A stretch of 36,295 bases of DNA from contig JBAXND010000045.1 of the NCBI GenBank assembly GCA_037133915.1, positions 1-36,295 of the forward strand. Reading direction: 5' to 3'. Shown in pieces: positions 6,574 to 16,624 of the stretch. Below the pieces are notes generated by a model. The model was not told the DNA's origin and ran no database searches. It saw nothing but the letters and a program-made list of their open reading frames with translations. The translations under genes and the position numbers were made by a program. Position 1 is the stretch's first letter, and every line of letters starts with the position of its first letter. Source of the stretch: Bacteroidota bacterium. GTDB taxonomy: Bacteria; Bacteroidota; Bacteroidia; Bacteroidales; CAIWKO01.

Positions 6574-9500
6574 TTAAACTTCATGCACTGCATCATGCTT
6601 CGGCAAAGAAAAATAAAATTCAGCACCCTTATCCTTTTCTGCGCGGGCCCACACCCTGCCACCATGCCTCGAAATAATTTGTTTGACGATCGCCAGCCCT
6701 ACTCCGGTACCTTCAAACTCGGTTGCACGATGAAGTCGTTGAAAAACTGTAAACAGTTTATCAATATACTGCATGTCGAATCCAACGCCTTTGTCACTCA
6801 CAAAATAAATAATTTCTCCCTTTTCTGCATATCCGCCCACTTCTATTTCAATTTTCTCCTTTTTTGAAGAATATTTTACGGCGTTCGAAATCAGGTTCAC
6901 AAACACCTGTTTCAGTAATTTTTCATCACCATAGGCAAATGGAAGTTCTCCTACGGTCATCGTTGTTTTTTCTATTAAAGCCGGAGTAAGAATTTCGCCA
7001 TATACCTGATGAACAATTTTTTTCATGTCCACCTGCTTCAACCGTATTTCCTTACGTCCTATCTGCGAAAACTCCAGCAGATCATCTATTAAAGTGCCCA
7101 TGGTATGGGCATTGCCGATGATTTTATTCAGCATACGCTTGCCTTCATCATCAATGCGTTCCGAATAATCATCAAGTAACATATTGGCAAAGCCGTCGAG
7201 CGACCGAAGGGGCGTGCGCAAATCGTGCGAAACCGAGTAAGAAAAAGATTCAAGGTCGCTGGCCAGAATTTCAAGTTTTGCTGTCCGCTCCCTTACTTTT
7301 GCCTCAAGCTCCATGTTGATATTTCTGATTCGTTCTTCCGCTTCAACACGCCTGGTAACATTACGCACAACAGCCACCAAAGCTTTGGGACGTCCGGCAT
7401 TATCGTATAGGGGCGCTCCGTTTATTTCACCCCAAAAAGTAGTATTATCAGCTCTTTTCAGCTTATAAATATTTGAAAGCGGCATTTCGCCGGTAAATGT
7501 TTTTTTTATGTTCTCAGATGCCAGTGCATGATATTCGGGCATAAGCCAATCAAGCAAACTCTGCCCCACACCTTCGGTATTGCTTTGGCGCATCATTTCT
7601 TTGGCACGAGGCGAAACAAAACTGATAATACCATTCAGGTCGGCAATAACAATAATATCAGGCGAAACATGCACAAGGGTACGGTACAGTTCTTCCGATT
7701 GCGACAAGGCTTCTTCAGCCAGCTTGCGTTCCATAATACTCCTGGTTACACCGAGGAATCCAACCGGCTTACCCTCCGTATCTCTGATAAAACTTACATG
7801 GCTCTCAACCCAGACCGTACTTTTATTACGGCAAAGCTGTTGCACCTCTATCCGCCTTGAGCGCGCCGGATTATTTCCCGGAATTACCTCAAGGGCCATT
7901 TCTGCTTTCAGGATATCTTTAACGGCACGGAGTGAATCAACGGTAAACATGGCGCCATTTTTTCCGCCAAATACAACCGGCACTGCCGATACGTAAACGT
8001 CAAAGCTGCTACCATCCATTTTCAGGCATACCTCCTCCAGTTCCCTCACATTCTTCTTTTCGTTGTTCAGCAACTTAATTCTTTCGCAAACAATTTCTCT
8101 GAAATCGCTGTGAAAACGGTCATAGATACAGGTATTCATTAAAGCATCGGGACTATCCGCTTCGAAAAGCGCAAGTGTCGCTTTATTCAGATACGCAAAT
8201 TTCTCATCTGTTTGAACGAAAACCGCCACGGGAGCATTTTCAACCAGCGACCTGAACCTTTCCTCACTTTCAATAATGGCCCTTTTCTGAACTATCTTGG
8301 AAATATGAACCGTTGCCTGACGAACAAGCATCTCCATGATATTCATTTCTTCCCTGTTGATTTCTCTTTTCGAAAGCATGGTGATACCACCGTAATATTC
8401 ATTGTCGAGGTTAAGACCTATAGCATGAATTTTATTTACTCCCAGTATCTTTTCAAGCGCAACCGCCAGAGGCTGCATTATCTTGCGTACAGAGAACTGA
8501 TAGATTCCGCCTTCAACTTCTTCTATTTTACCGGACTTTAGCTTCTTTTGGTCCTCTGGTCTCAAATCCTCAAGCCTGACCTTGTATTCTTTGGATTCAA
8601 TGTTCAGAAACTTCGAAGCAGCCTTCAGCACCCAACCGGGTCCTACCGTTTTATGAATTGTTGAATATCCGGTGGCATGGTCAATTTCGGAAACAATAAA
8701 AACAATATCGGGTGCCAATTCGAATAGGCCGGTTCCCAATGTCTTAAGAATATCTTTAACCGTATCGCATTCATTCAGTGAGTTGGTAATCCATGAAATA
8801 ATGGTAAGGCTGCGGATATTATCCGTCATTTTCTTTTCAGTACTTATTATTTCGGTAATGTCACGTACCGAAAAACAGAGCACTTCTTTCCCGTCAAGCT
8901 CATACATTGTGGCAACAGCATCTATAATAAACTCCGACCCGTCTTTACGGATATTCTTCCGTCTCAACAGGTTCATTTTTTCTCCTGTTTTCATCTTGGA
9001 GAGCAGGGATATTGCACTTGATGGCGAGCTACTGATTCTGATAACAGGCAATCCAATAAATTCATCACGGCTATAACCGTAGAGTGCACAAGCTGCATCA
9101 TTAACATCAATTACAAGCTGTGACTCACGGTCAAAAATGAAAATAGCATCCGGTTCTGCCTGAAAAAGCTGGCGGTATTTCATTTCACTTTCCATGAAAT
9201 ACTTATCGAACATTATCCGGCTAAGCAATACCGACACTTGTTTCGTGAGCGATTCTATCACAAAAATTTCTTCTGCGCTCAATTCATTTTCAGAAAAAAC
9301 ACTCACACCCCCGTAATGCCTTTCATCCCAGAAGAAGCCGATAGTGTAAATGTATTTTATACCCAGAATACTTTGAATTGTATTGGCGACCATTTTTGGC
9401 AGTTGCCCCAGTGCAAAATCATAGATGCCGTCGTGCAACCGTACAAGATTATTCCCGGTGAACAGTTGCTTATACTTTTCATCAAGGGTTTCGTAACAAT

Positions 9501-9765
9501 ATCTCTTTTTAAGAGGGTCGAAACCCGCTGTTGACGCAATTTTACCAATGAATTTCTGTAATCCCCAGATGGACTGCAGCCCAAGACTATCGTCTGATCG
9601 GCGGTAATCCGTAATAGAAATAAATTTCCCCAGATAGGAATTCAGGTTTGAACCAATCAGATTACAGATTGCATCAGCAGATGAATTTGTATTAAGCTCA
9701 TTCATCATCCGTACAATAAATGCATTCGCCGATTCCGATGCCGTATATTTCTCTACTTCACTCAT
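6574..9765 (-). CDS. PAS/GAF sensor histidine kinase, phytochrome-type HisKA
   Basis: This 1063-aa protein has no membrane segment. Domains: a GAF-like domain at about 15-185; PAS at about 190-305; a second, paralogous GAF-like domain at about 318-490; PAS at about 498-608; a half PAS at about 610-680; PAS at about 685-805; a coiled-coil linker at about 806-838; HisKA with H847 in SYSVSHDLRTPLR; and HATPase_c with N957/N961, DKGVGFD at 991-997 and GTGVGLAIV. The two GAF-like domains share an ILG...I..IG...D..YGG pattern, indicating an internal duplication. The half PAS begins abruptly after a PAS end (MFTV then DSLRAV), as if an in-frame deletion removed a PAS core. It ends 32 bp before the 1243-aa kinase, so both are probably on one transcript. 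Confidence 0.92.
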   Translation of the reverse strand: MSEVEKYTASESANAFIVRMMNELNTNSSADAICNLIGSNLNSYLGKFISITDYRRSDDSLGLQSIWGLQKFIGKIASTAGFDPLKKRYCYETLDEKYKQLFTGNNLVRLHDGIYDFALGQLPKMVANTIQSILGIKYIYTIGFFWDERHYGGVSVFSENELSAEEIFVIESLTKQVSVLLSRIMFDKYFMESEMKYRQLFQAEPDAIFIFDRESQLVIDVNDAACALYGYSRDEFIGLPVIRISSSPSSAISLLSKMKTGEKMNLLRRKNIRKDGSEFIIDAVATMYELDGKEVLCFSVRDITEIISTEKKMTDNIRSLTIISWITNSLNECDTVKDILKTLGTGLFELAPDIVFIVSEIDHATGYSTIHKTVGPGWVLKAASKFLNIESKEYKVRLEDLRPEDQKKLKSGKIEEVEGGIYQFSVRKIMQPLAVALEKILGVNKIHAIGLNLDNEYYGGITMLSKREINREEMNIMEMLVRQATVHISKIVQKRAIIESEERFRSLVENAPVAVFVQTDEKFAYLNKATLALFEADSPDALMNTCIYDRFHSDFREIVCERIKLLNNEKKNVRELEEVCLKMDGSSFDVYVSAVPVVFGGKNGAMFTVDSLRAVKDILKAEMALEVIPGNNPARSRRIEVQQLCRNKSTVWVESHVSFIRDTEGKPVGFLGVTRSIMERKLAEEALSQSEELYRTLVHVSPDIIVIADLNGIISFVSPRAKEMMRQSNTEGVGQSLLDWLMPEYHALASENIKKTFTGEMPLSNIYKLKRADNTTFWGEINGAPLYDNAGRPKALVAVVRNVTRRVEAEERIRNINMELEAKVRERTAKLEILASDLESFSYSVSHDLRTPLRSLDGFANMLLDDYSERIDDEGKRMLNKIIGNAHTMGTLIDDLLEFSQIGRKEIRLKQVDMKKIVHQVYGEILTPALIEKTTMTVGELPFAYGDEKLLKQVFVNLISNAVKYSSKKEKIEIEVGGYAEKGEIIYFVSDKGVGFDMQYIDKLFTVFQRLHRATEFEGTGVGLAIVKQIISRHGGRVWARAEKDKGAEFYFSLPKHDAVHEV

Positions 9766-9879
9766 GATGGTTCTATGCGTTCAATTCGACTTTACGAACT
9801 TGAGTTATTAATCATTCCCACTCTTTCAAACTCAGTTTAGTTTAATAAAGTACTCTATCAGCAATCTGTTCTGTTATTT

Positions 9880-12800
9880 TTATGAATAATTGGGTTTACT
9901 GTCCGAAAAACGGAAATAAAAGGTAGAGCCGCTTCCGATTTTCGATTCTGCCCAAATCTCGCCACCATGCTTATTAATGATGCGTTGCACAATGGCCAAA
10001 CCTATCCCCGTACCTTTAAATTCAGCATCGGAATGCAAACGCTGGAAAGGTGTGAACAGCTTATGAGCATATTCCATATCAAAACCAACACCGTTATCTT
10101 TTACTGAAATATATTCCCGGCCGTCTTTGGTGTACACTCCTATTTTTATCTCTGCAACATTATCTTTTGATGAATATTTATAAGCGTTCCCGATAAGGTT
10201 CTCCATGGCAATCCGAACCAGACCTTTGTCACCATATATTGACATTTTTTCAGCAACCTCAATCTGAGCGTTTCCTGAAAACCCAAGTGTTTCAACAACA
10301 TCAAGCGCCATATTGGAAATATCTATCTCCTCAAAATGAACTTCCTTGCGGGTAATCATCGACAGATTGAGCAAATCGTCTATCAAGCCCGACATGCGCT
10401 CAACACCTTTCGACATCCGCTGAAGGTAGCCCATGGCAGTTTCATCAAGCTGGTCTCCGTAATCTTCTATCAGCGCATTGCCAAAACCATGTATGGCGCG
10501 TAAAGGAGCTCTTAAATCGTGCGACACCGAATAACTGAAAGCTTCCAGCTCCTTGGTGTATGCCACTAATTCGGTGGTGCGGTCATCAACCCTGTATTCC
10601 AATTCCTGGTTGAGACTGATGATTTCATTTTCGGCACGTTTACGCTGGGTAATATCGAAGAATATCTCAAGTTTTGACAGACTTCCGTCCAGGTTTTTGA
10701 AAAGTGTATCGAACACCTCAAAGGTCTTCCCATTGCGTTCCGAAGTCCATTCCCAGGTAAATGATTTCCCCTCAAAAACTTCTTTGTTTCTGCACCAGAT
10801 GCAGGGTCTGTTACCTCCATGCAGGTATTCATAGCACTTTTTTGTCCCCACAACACCATATTCTTTGGTTATCATAGGGTTCACATATTCTATTTCATAC
10901 TCCTTATTTACGATGTACACTCCATACGGAAATGAATTCATAATCATTTTTAACTGATCGCGCTCCATGCTGGCTTCTTCCTCAATCCGGACCCTATCGC
11001 TGATGTCCTGAACAGCACCAAAGAATTTAACGGCTACGCCTGTATCGTCTCTCAGCGGCATCCCCTGCACCTGAATGTGTCGGGCCACACCACCGGGCAT
11101 TACCAGGCTGATTACCTCTTTGAATTCACCTGACTTTTCAACTGCTTTAGAAAGCAAATCCCTAAAATCATTTTGGTTTTCCGGAACAAATGTGGTCAGG
11201 TATTTATCTTCTACCGGACTGCTTGCATCGCGGTTTAATCCCGTAATATCGCACATTTCCTCGGAAAGGTCATATTCCCCGCTCATGTAATCGTACGTCC
11301 ATGATCCAATGCGGGCAATGCGCTGAGCCAGCTGCAACATCTCGGTACTTTGCCGCAGGGTTTCCGCATTCTTCTTCTTTTCTGTAATATCCTGAACCAT
11401 GGTGATGAAATAAAGCGGCTTCCCTTCTTTATCAAACATCATGGAAGTGGTGATTTCAACCCAGATGTAACTCCCCGATTTTGTAATGTATCTTTTCTCG
11501 GCTGCATTCAGTCCCGTCAATGCTCCACTGATCATTTGCGCCATCCATTCCAGACTTTTTTTACGATCGTCGGGATAAGTAATGCTTGCAAAAGGAATTT
11601 CCATTAAGTCATCATGAGAATAACCTAACATAGATGAAAAAGCATCGTTTACCTGTATAAATCTGCCATCGGTAGAGGTCAAACTTATCCCCATAGGCGC
11701 ATTCATAAACGAAAGTTGAAATTTATCAACCGCCTCGCGACGAAGTTCTTCCTGTTCGGTATAACCTATGGCGAATGAAATATCGCCCGACAATTCTGTC
11801 AGTAGCTGCAGCTCCTTTGCATTGAAGCAGCCCTTCTTCTCTGAATAGAGGACAAGGTTGGCAAACATAACATCATTCACTATCAACGGAAATATAGCAT
11901 AGGATGCAAACCCGACATCCCCTGATTTCCCGGTGCTGAATACATCGCCGCTCTCGGCATCGATGTCGTTGCATATATAATAATCCCCCCTTTTCAGTAA
12001 TGTTTGAATTTCACTATTCAACATTTTAACACTCACATAGTTCCGGGCAATTTCCCGCGCATGAGCCTCCATGGTGCCCTCAATACCCAATGCAACCGGC
12101 AAGCCTGCCGTGCTCGTTTCTTTAGCCAACCACGCCAGACAAAATTCGCCATGTTCAACGGCAATACGACATACATCCGTAAACAGCTTGTCTTTGTCTT
12201 TGACTCTCACAACCGCCTGATTGATTTCAGACAAGGTTGCATAAATCCGGTTCAGATTTTTTATTTCATCTTCTTTTTCTACCTGCACAGTAATATCTCG
12301 AGCAACCCCAATCAGACCAATTATTTCACCGCTATCATTGTATATCAACGATTTTACGGCATCCATCCATAGCTCATCCCCATGTCTGTTGATAATACTA
12401 TAGAGAAACCGCCGGGGTGATAATGCATCAATTACCTGGCGATCGCTACTGCGGGCACGTTCCGCCTCCTTGGCGTCCCATAAGTCCAGATCCGATTTAC
12501 CAACGATTTCATCTTCGCGCAAACCAAATGTATCGCAAAATACCGTATTCACTTCCTTGTAAATGCCCTTGATGTCTTTTATCCACACCAGATCGGGCAG
12601 CACCTTAAGCAACGCATTTTGTTTTTGAGTAAGGGTTTCAAGTGCCTTTTCCGATTCCATGGCTCTGATTTCATTCCGGTAAATATCGGTCAGGTTCTTC
12701 ATTCTTATACTTCGCCACCTGATTATCATTACGACGACAAAAATGATGATGAGCCCTATCACCCATAGTACTACCAGAATAAACGTCTGGTCAAGATCGG

Positions 12801-13719
12801 AATATACCTCACTCAAATCAATTTTATTGACCATATACCAGGGTGTATTTTTCACCTTGCGCATATCTGCCAGTACAGGCATACCCCGGTAATCAATTCC
12901 TTCCCATGTGCCGGTATTTCCATTTACTGCCTGAGCAGCAGGCAGGTCGCTTCGTGATAAAGGCAATTTAAAATGCAGGGCAGAGTTCGGTTTAAACCTG
13001 AGGTTATTAAGATAAACAACACTATCGCCCTCTTTTCTGGCAAGCGTAGTTTCGGAAGTTAAGCTCTTATTCGGCCAGGTGGCCAGCAAGGGGTATAACA
13101 ACTTTCCAGGATTAATACGAATAACAAGCAGGGTTGTCCAGTGTTTATCTTCTTTATTTTTAAAATACGGAATCCAAAAACCCAGGTTAGGCTTTCCGGT
13201 TTGAGGATTTAAAAAGAAATCGCGGAAATGAAGCGAATGAATCGTATCCATGGACGCATCCCATGAAAACGTATTGGAAGGATATCCGGTTTCTTTAATA
13301 TCTGCTAAGACTTCACCCTTTGAAGAAATCAGAAAAATATTCTCGTATTGATGATTTTTCCGGAATGTTGCCAGCTCATTGCTGATATTATTAAGCAGTA
13401 CAGTGTTCAAAGGTGCAGCGGCAAATGCAAAAGTTTTTAATGCAAAATCATGATTGTTGAAATAATAATCGGCATCGTCTGTTCGTTCTTTCAGCCAGCT
13501 TGAAACCTGGTCCTCCTTAAGATTGCCTATACCCTCAATTTCGGCGTGTTTGATACGTGCAGCCCTCTTTTGCTGAAAGCCATAGAAAAAATAGGCCGTA
13601 AGCAATATAATAAGGATTACAGTAATAGAAATAATAAAGGTATGGGCTACAAAAAAAATCTTCCCCCTTTTTTTGCCGGGTGCTTTGTGTACTGAAGAGT
13701 GAGTGTATTCATTTTCCAT
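9880..13719 (-). CDS. Membrane-bound Cache-like/PAS/GAF sensor histidine kinase
   Basis: This 1279-aa protein is the only kinase of the cluster with membrane helices, at about 21-47 and 312-334. The roughly 265 residues between them look like a periplasmic double-Cache-type ligand domain (family assignment inferred from the layout and weak motifs). In the cytoplasm follow PAS (about 362-480), GAF (about 485-655), three PAS domains (about 665-785, 790-912 and 918-1030), HisKA with H1067 in SYSVSHDLRAPLR, and HATPase_c with N1174/N1178, DNGVGFD at 1208-1214 and GTGIGLAIV. The last PAS has C962, C973 and C976 (a CxxC pair), a possible metal or redox site. No regulator is fused to it. The single-domain receiver gene lies 157 bp upstream on the same strand and is a plausible partner. 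Confidence 0.92.
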   Translation of the reverse strand: MENEYTHSSVHKAPGKKRGKIFFVAHTFIISITVILIILLTAYFFYGFQQKRAARIKHAEIEGIGNLKEDQVSSWLKERTDDADYYFNNHDFALKTFAFAAAPLNTVLLNNISNELATFRKNHQYENIFLISSKGEVLADIKETGYPSNTFSWDASMDTIHSLHFRDFFLNPQTGKPNLGFWIPYFKNKEDKHWTTLLVIRINPGKLLYPLLATWPNKSLTSETTLARKEGDSVVYLNNLRFKPNSALHFKLPLSRSDLPAAQAVNGNTGTWEGIDYRGMPVLADMRKVKNTPWYMVNKIDLSEVYSDLDQTFILVVLWVIGLIIIFVVVMIIRWRSIRMKNLTDIYRNEIRAMESEKALETLTQKQNALLKVLPDLVWIKDIKGIYKEVNTVFCDTFGLREDEIVGKSDLDLWDAKEAERARSSDRQVIDALSPRRFLYSIINRHGDELWMDAVKSLIYNDSGEIIGLIGVARDITVQVEKEDEIKNLNRIYATLSEINQAVVRVKDKDKLFTDVCRIAVEHGEFCLAWLAKETSTAGLPVALGIEGTMEAHAREIARNYVSVKMLNSEIQTLLKRGDYYICNDIDAESGDVFSTGKSGDVGFASYAIFPLIVNDVMFANLVLYSEKKGCFNAKELQLLTELSGDISFAIGYTEQEELRREAVDKFQLSFMNAPMGISLTSTDGRFIQVNDAFSSMLGYSHDDLMEIPFASITYPDDRKKSLEWMAQMISGALTGLNAAEKRYITKSGSYIWVEITTSMMFDKEGKPLYFITMVQDITEKKKNAETLRQSTEMLQLAQRIARIGSWTYDYMSGEYDLSEEMCDITGLNRDASSPVEDKYLTTFVPENQNDFRDLLSKAVEKSGEFKEVISLVMPGGVARHIQVQGMPLRDDTGVAVKFFGAVQDISDRVRIEEEASMERDQLKMIMNSFPYGVYIVNKEYEIEYVNPMITKEYGVVGTKKCYEYLHGGNRPCIWCRNKEVFEGKSFTWEWTSERNGKTFEVFDTLFKNLDGSLSKLEIFFDITQRKRAENEIISLNQELEYRVDDRTTELVAYTKELEAFSYSVSHDLRAPLRAIHGFGNALIEDYGDQLDETAMGYLQRMSKGVERMSGLIDDLLNLSMITRKEVHFEEIDISNMALDVVETLGFSGNAQIEVAEKMSIYGDKGLVRIAMENLIGNAYKYSSKDNVAEIKIGVYTKDGREYISVKDNGVGFDMEYAHKLFTPFQRLHSDAEFKGTGIGLAIVQRIINKHGGEIWAESKIGSGSTFYFRFSDSKPNYS

Positions 13720-13751
13720 AATGCCTTATTACTTAGTTATACAACGATTAT

Positions 13752-13759
13752 CAAAAATA
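13752..13759 (-). promoter_or_regulatory. Possible -7 box for the 1279-aa kinase gene
   Basis: TATTTTTG on the minus strand fits TAnnTTTG and lies 33 bases upstream of the start codon at 13719. No TTG is found at the expected distance, so this is a weak call. If real, the membrane kinase could be transcribed apart from the receiver gene upstream. Confidence 0.3.
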
Positions 13760-13876
13760 GAAATGGAAACAACGTTATTTAGTCTTGGCATGGAATAATA
13801 ATGCATATTTTAACTCCTAAAAAAACCGAAACGTCTCCGGGCGCTTCAGCACAAATATTTAATCGAGATTTGCTAT

Positions 13877-14314
13877 TTACAATCGGGGCAGTTCATTGTA
13901 ATCAAGCCAATATTTAACAAGCAGTGCAACAATCTCCATAAATGCTCTGAAGTCAATGGGTTTTTTGATGTAACTGTTTGCGCCCAGCAGGAAGCATTCA
14001 TTTACATCATTCTTTTCGCTTGATGATGACAGTATCACTACCGGAATATATTTAAATTTAGGATGTGCCCGAATGGCCGTAAGCACTTCCTTACCATCAA
14101 CTTTGGGCAGTTTAAGATCAAGGATAATCAACGATGGCATTTCATACTCATCCTTACCGGCAAACAAACCGGTGCAGTGCATGTAGTCCAGTGCTTCCAC
14201 TCCGTCGTGTGCCACAACAGGTTTAGCTTTTATGGAACACTTTCTGAATGCCCGTAATATCAGTTCCTTATCATCGGCATTGTCTTCTACAATCAGAATA
14301 ATTTTTTCGTCCAT
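13877..14314 (-). CDS. Single-domain response regulator (CheY/Rcp1-like)
   Basis: This 145-aa protein consists of one receiver domain. The acidic pocket is E10-D11, the phospho-acceptor D66 lies in LIILDLKLP, the switch Ser is in VVILSSSSEK and the conserved Lys is in SYIKKP. The long loop between helix 2 and strand 3 (about residues 47-60) and the overall length match Rcp1-type regulators, which pair with phytochrome-like kinases whose HisKA carries SVSHDLRAPLR. Two such kinases flank it: the 743-aa one 78 bp upstream and the 1279-aa one 157 bp downstream. With no output domain it probably acts by protein contact or as a phosphate shuttle. Confidence 0.92.
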   Translation of the reverse strand: MDEKIILIVEDNADDKELILRAFRKCSIKAKPVVAHDGVEALDYMHCTGLFAGKDEYEMPSLIILDLKLPKVDGKEVLTAIRAHPKFKYIPVVILSSSSEKNDVNECFLLGANSYIKKPIDFRAFMEIVALLVKYWLDYNELPRL

Positions 14315-14392
14315 AATACATTGTTTTTTAGTTTGTCAAGCCATCCGGCCTATTCATGCTTTTCAAAAGTGCAAACAAAACACCCAACCCTC

Positions 14393-16624
14393 TTATTTCA
14401 ATTTAAAATAAAACGTCGTTCCCTGCCCGGGTTTAGAATCGGCCCATATATGCCCATTGTGTTTGCTTATTATTCTGTTCACAATAGCAAGTCCTATTCC
14501 CGTTCCCGGAAATTCAATAGCGCTGTGCAGCCGCTGAAATGGCTTGAACAGCTTATCGGCATAAGTCATATCAAAGCCTACGCCGTTATCACTGATAAAG
14601 AAACAGGTATGTTCGTTGAACACGGCTTTGCCTACTTCAATTCTCGGAACTCTGGCACTTGCCGTGAACTTCCACGCATTTCCCATCAGGTTTTCAAATG
14701 CTATTTGCAGCAAACGGCGGTCACCGCTTGTAATCAGATTCCTGGCGATTACAACTTCCACCGTGCGTTCTTTGTCAAGTATCTGTAAATTTTCGGCAAC
14801 CTTTTCAGCTATCTCTGTTAAATCCACTTCTTCAAAAGCCATGTCTTTACGCGCAATTACAGACAGGTTCAGCAAATCGTCAATGAGCTGCGACATGCGT
14901 TTGGCCCCTGCCGAAATTCGTTTCATATAAGCCGTACCTTCTTCGCCCAGTTTCTCCGAATAGTCTTCCAGCAACGCATTACTGAATCCTTCAATACCGC
15001 GCAGCGGGGCTCTTAAGTCGTGAGAAACGGAATAGCTGAATGCTTCCAGTTCCTTGGCATACATGGAAAGTTCGGCGGTACGTTCGGCAACCATTTTCTC
15101 GAGTTCAACATTAATCTGAGCCATGCGGCGCTCGGCAGCCTTGCGTTCGCTGATGTCGCGTGTAATGATGATATACCCGACAGAAATGCCCAGCTCATCG
15201 CGAATAAGCGTACTGGTCATCCAGATGGTAAGTATTTCGCCGGTTTTTTTACGATAATCTATTTCGCCTTCGTTGGCACCATTATCAAGCGCCTGCCTGA
15301 TGAACGGCTTTACCGCATTTTCGTAGTAAACGGGCTCGAAAAAAATGTTGAGATGCTGCCCTTTCAGCTCGTCGGGATGGTAGTTGTACATCTCTGCCCA
15401 GGCTTTATTCACAAAGCTGATATTGCCCCGCATATCGGTAATCCCAATGCCGTCAATGGATTGTTCAAAAGCAATTTTCAGACGCAGCAAACCGTCTTCA
15501 GCCTTACGGAAGTCGGTCATATCGCGCGAAATAATAATGGCACTCACCACTTCACCGTGCGCATCACGCTCAGGCAATATTCTGGAATACAGGTATCGCT
15601 TACCAATATTGGTGGTATAGTTGAAGTAAATCTCATCTTCCTTACCATCATTGAAAGCCGGTGTAAGCAAACGTTCCCACAATACACGGGCACGTGCACT
15701 GGGTGAAAGCACCATAATGTTTTCATGCGTAAGCGAATCGGGAGTACGGCCAAAATACAGCTCTACCGATGGATTCGCATAAATGATACGTCCCTGTTTG
15801 TCGATGCGGAGAATTATATCGGGATTCTTTTCAACCAGCAGGCGGAACTCCTGCTCACGCCGCTTGATAATTTCTTCTGCCTTATATGCATCGGTAACAT
15901 CGTGAAAAGAAAACAGGCACAGCAGTGGTTTGCCATCGGCATCGGCTACCACTTCGGAGTTTATCTCCAGAAAAATATTTTCGCCGTCGGGCCAGGAGAT
16001 GGTATATTTATGATTTTTAAGCTGGCTCTGCTCATTATCAAAGCCGGGCAGATAGCGTGTAAGCTCAATATCTTTAATATAATCAACCAGATTATTGCCG
16101 ATGATGGCCTTGCGGTCGATGCGGAAAAAGCGGCTGAATGACTTGTTGCAGTTACGCACGCTTCCGTGGATGTCTGCAATAACGGCCCCGTCGGGAGTAG
16201 CTTCAAACCAGGCAGTGATGAACGATTGCTGCTTTTTTAATTCCTTCTCGATGTTATAATTATACAGGGCAATATCGATATTGGCCTTGAGCTCATCAAA
16301 GTTCAACGGCTTAATCATGTAACCGGTAGCTTCAATGGCTTTGGCTTCATCAAGCAGCTCATCGCTGATGAATGCCGTGGTAAAGATGATAGGAACATCG
16401 TCGAACTGCCTGATTTTCGCAGCAGCCTCGATGCCGCTCATGGGACCGTCGAGACGGATATCCATCAGGATTAAATCGGGCTGAAGAATGGCTGCCTGCT
16501 CAACGGCCTTTTTCCCTTCGGCAACGATTCCGGCAACCATGTAATCATAATGTTCCAGAAAAGATTTCATGGAAAGCGCCAGCAGCTTTTCGTCCTCAAC
16601 AACTAAAATATTTGCACCCCTCAT
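14393..16624 (-). CDS. Hybrid REC-PAS-PAS-PAS histidine kinase
   Basis: This 743-aa soluble protein starts the signalling block. The receiver domain covers about 4-122, with E10-D11, phospho-acceptor D55 in LILMDIRLDG, a Thr switch in FTTAF and the Lys in YMIKPL. Three PAS domains follow at about 132-250, 256-376 and 378-496, then a coiled-coil linker and HisKA with H535 in SYSVSHDLRAPLR. HATPase_c ends the protein, with N645/N649, DNGVGFD near 679-685 and GTGIGLAIV. The kinase core is closely similar to that of the 1279-aa kinase, which suggests duplication. The Rcp1-like receiver gene lies 78 bp downstream, a likely phospho-partner. I found no good TAnnTTTG box in front of the start at 16624. 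Confidence 0.92.
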   Translation of the reverse strand: MRGANILVVEDEKLLALSMKSFLEHYDYMVAGIVAEGKKAVEQAAILQPDLILMDIRLDGPMSGIEAAAKIRQFDDVPIIFTTAFISDELLDEAKAIEATGYMIKPLNFDELKANIDIALYNYNIEKELKKQQSFITAWFEATPDGAVIADIHGSVRNCNKSFSRFFRIDRKAIIGNNLVDYIKDIELTRYLPGFDNEQSQLKNHKYTISWPDGENIFLEINSEVVADADGKPLLCLFSFHDVTDAYKAEEIIKRREQEFRLLVEKNPDIILRIDKQGRIIYANPSVELYFGRTPDSLTHENIMVLSPSARARVLWERLLTPAFNDGKEDEIYFNYTTNIGKRYLYSRILPERDAHGEVVSAIIISRDMTDFRKAEDGLLRLKIAFEQSIDGIGITDMRGNISFVNKAWAEMYNYHPDELKGQHLNIFFEPVYYENAVKPFIRQALDNGANEGEIDYRKKTGEILTIWMTSTLIRDELGISVGYIIITRDISERKAAERRMAQINVELEKMVAERTAELSMYAKELEAFSYSVSHDLRAPLRGIEGFSNALLEDYSEKLGEEGTAYMKRISAGAKRMSQLIDDLLNLSVIARKDMAFEEVDLTEIAEKVAENLQILDKERTVEVVIARNLITSGDRRLLQIAFENLMGNAWKFTASARVPRIEVGKAVFNEHTCFFISDNGVGFDMTYADKLFKPFQRLHSAIEFPGTGIGLAIVNRIISKHNGHIWADSKPGQGTTFYFKLK

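Noticed and set aside
13720..13876. Terminator between the Rcp1-like receiver and the 1279-aa kinase
   Set aside because: No stem with a following T-run on the minus strand was found, so separate transcription units are not proven.
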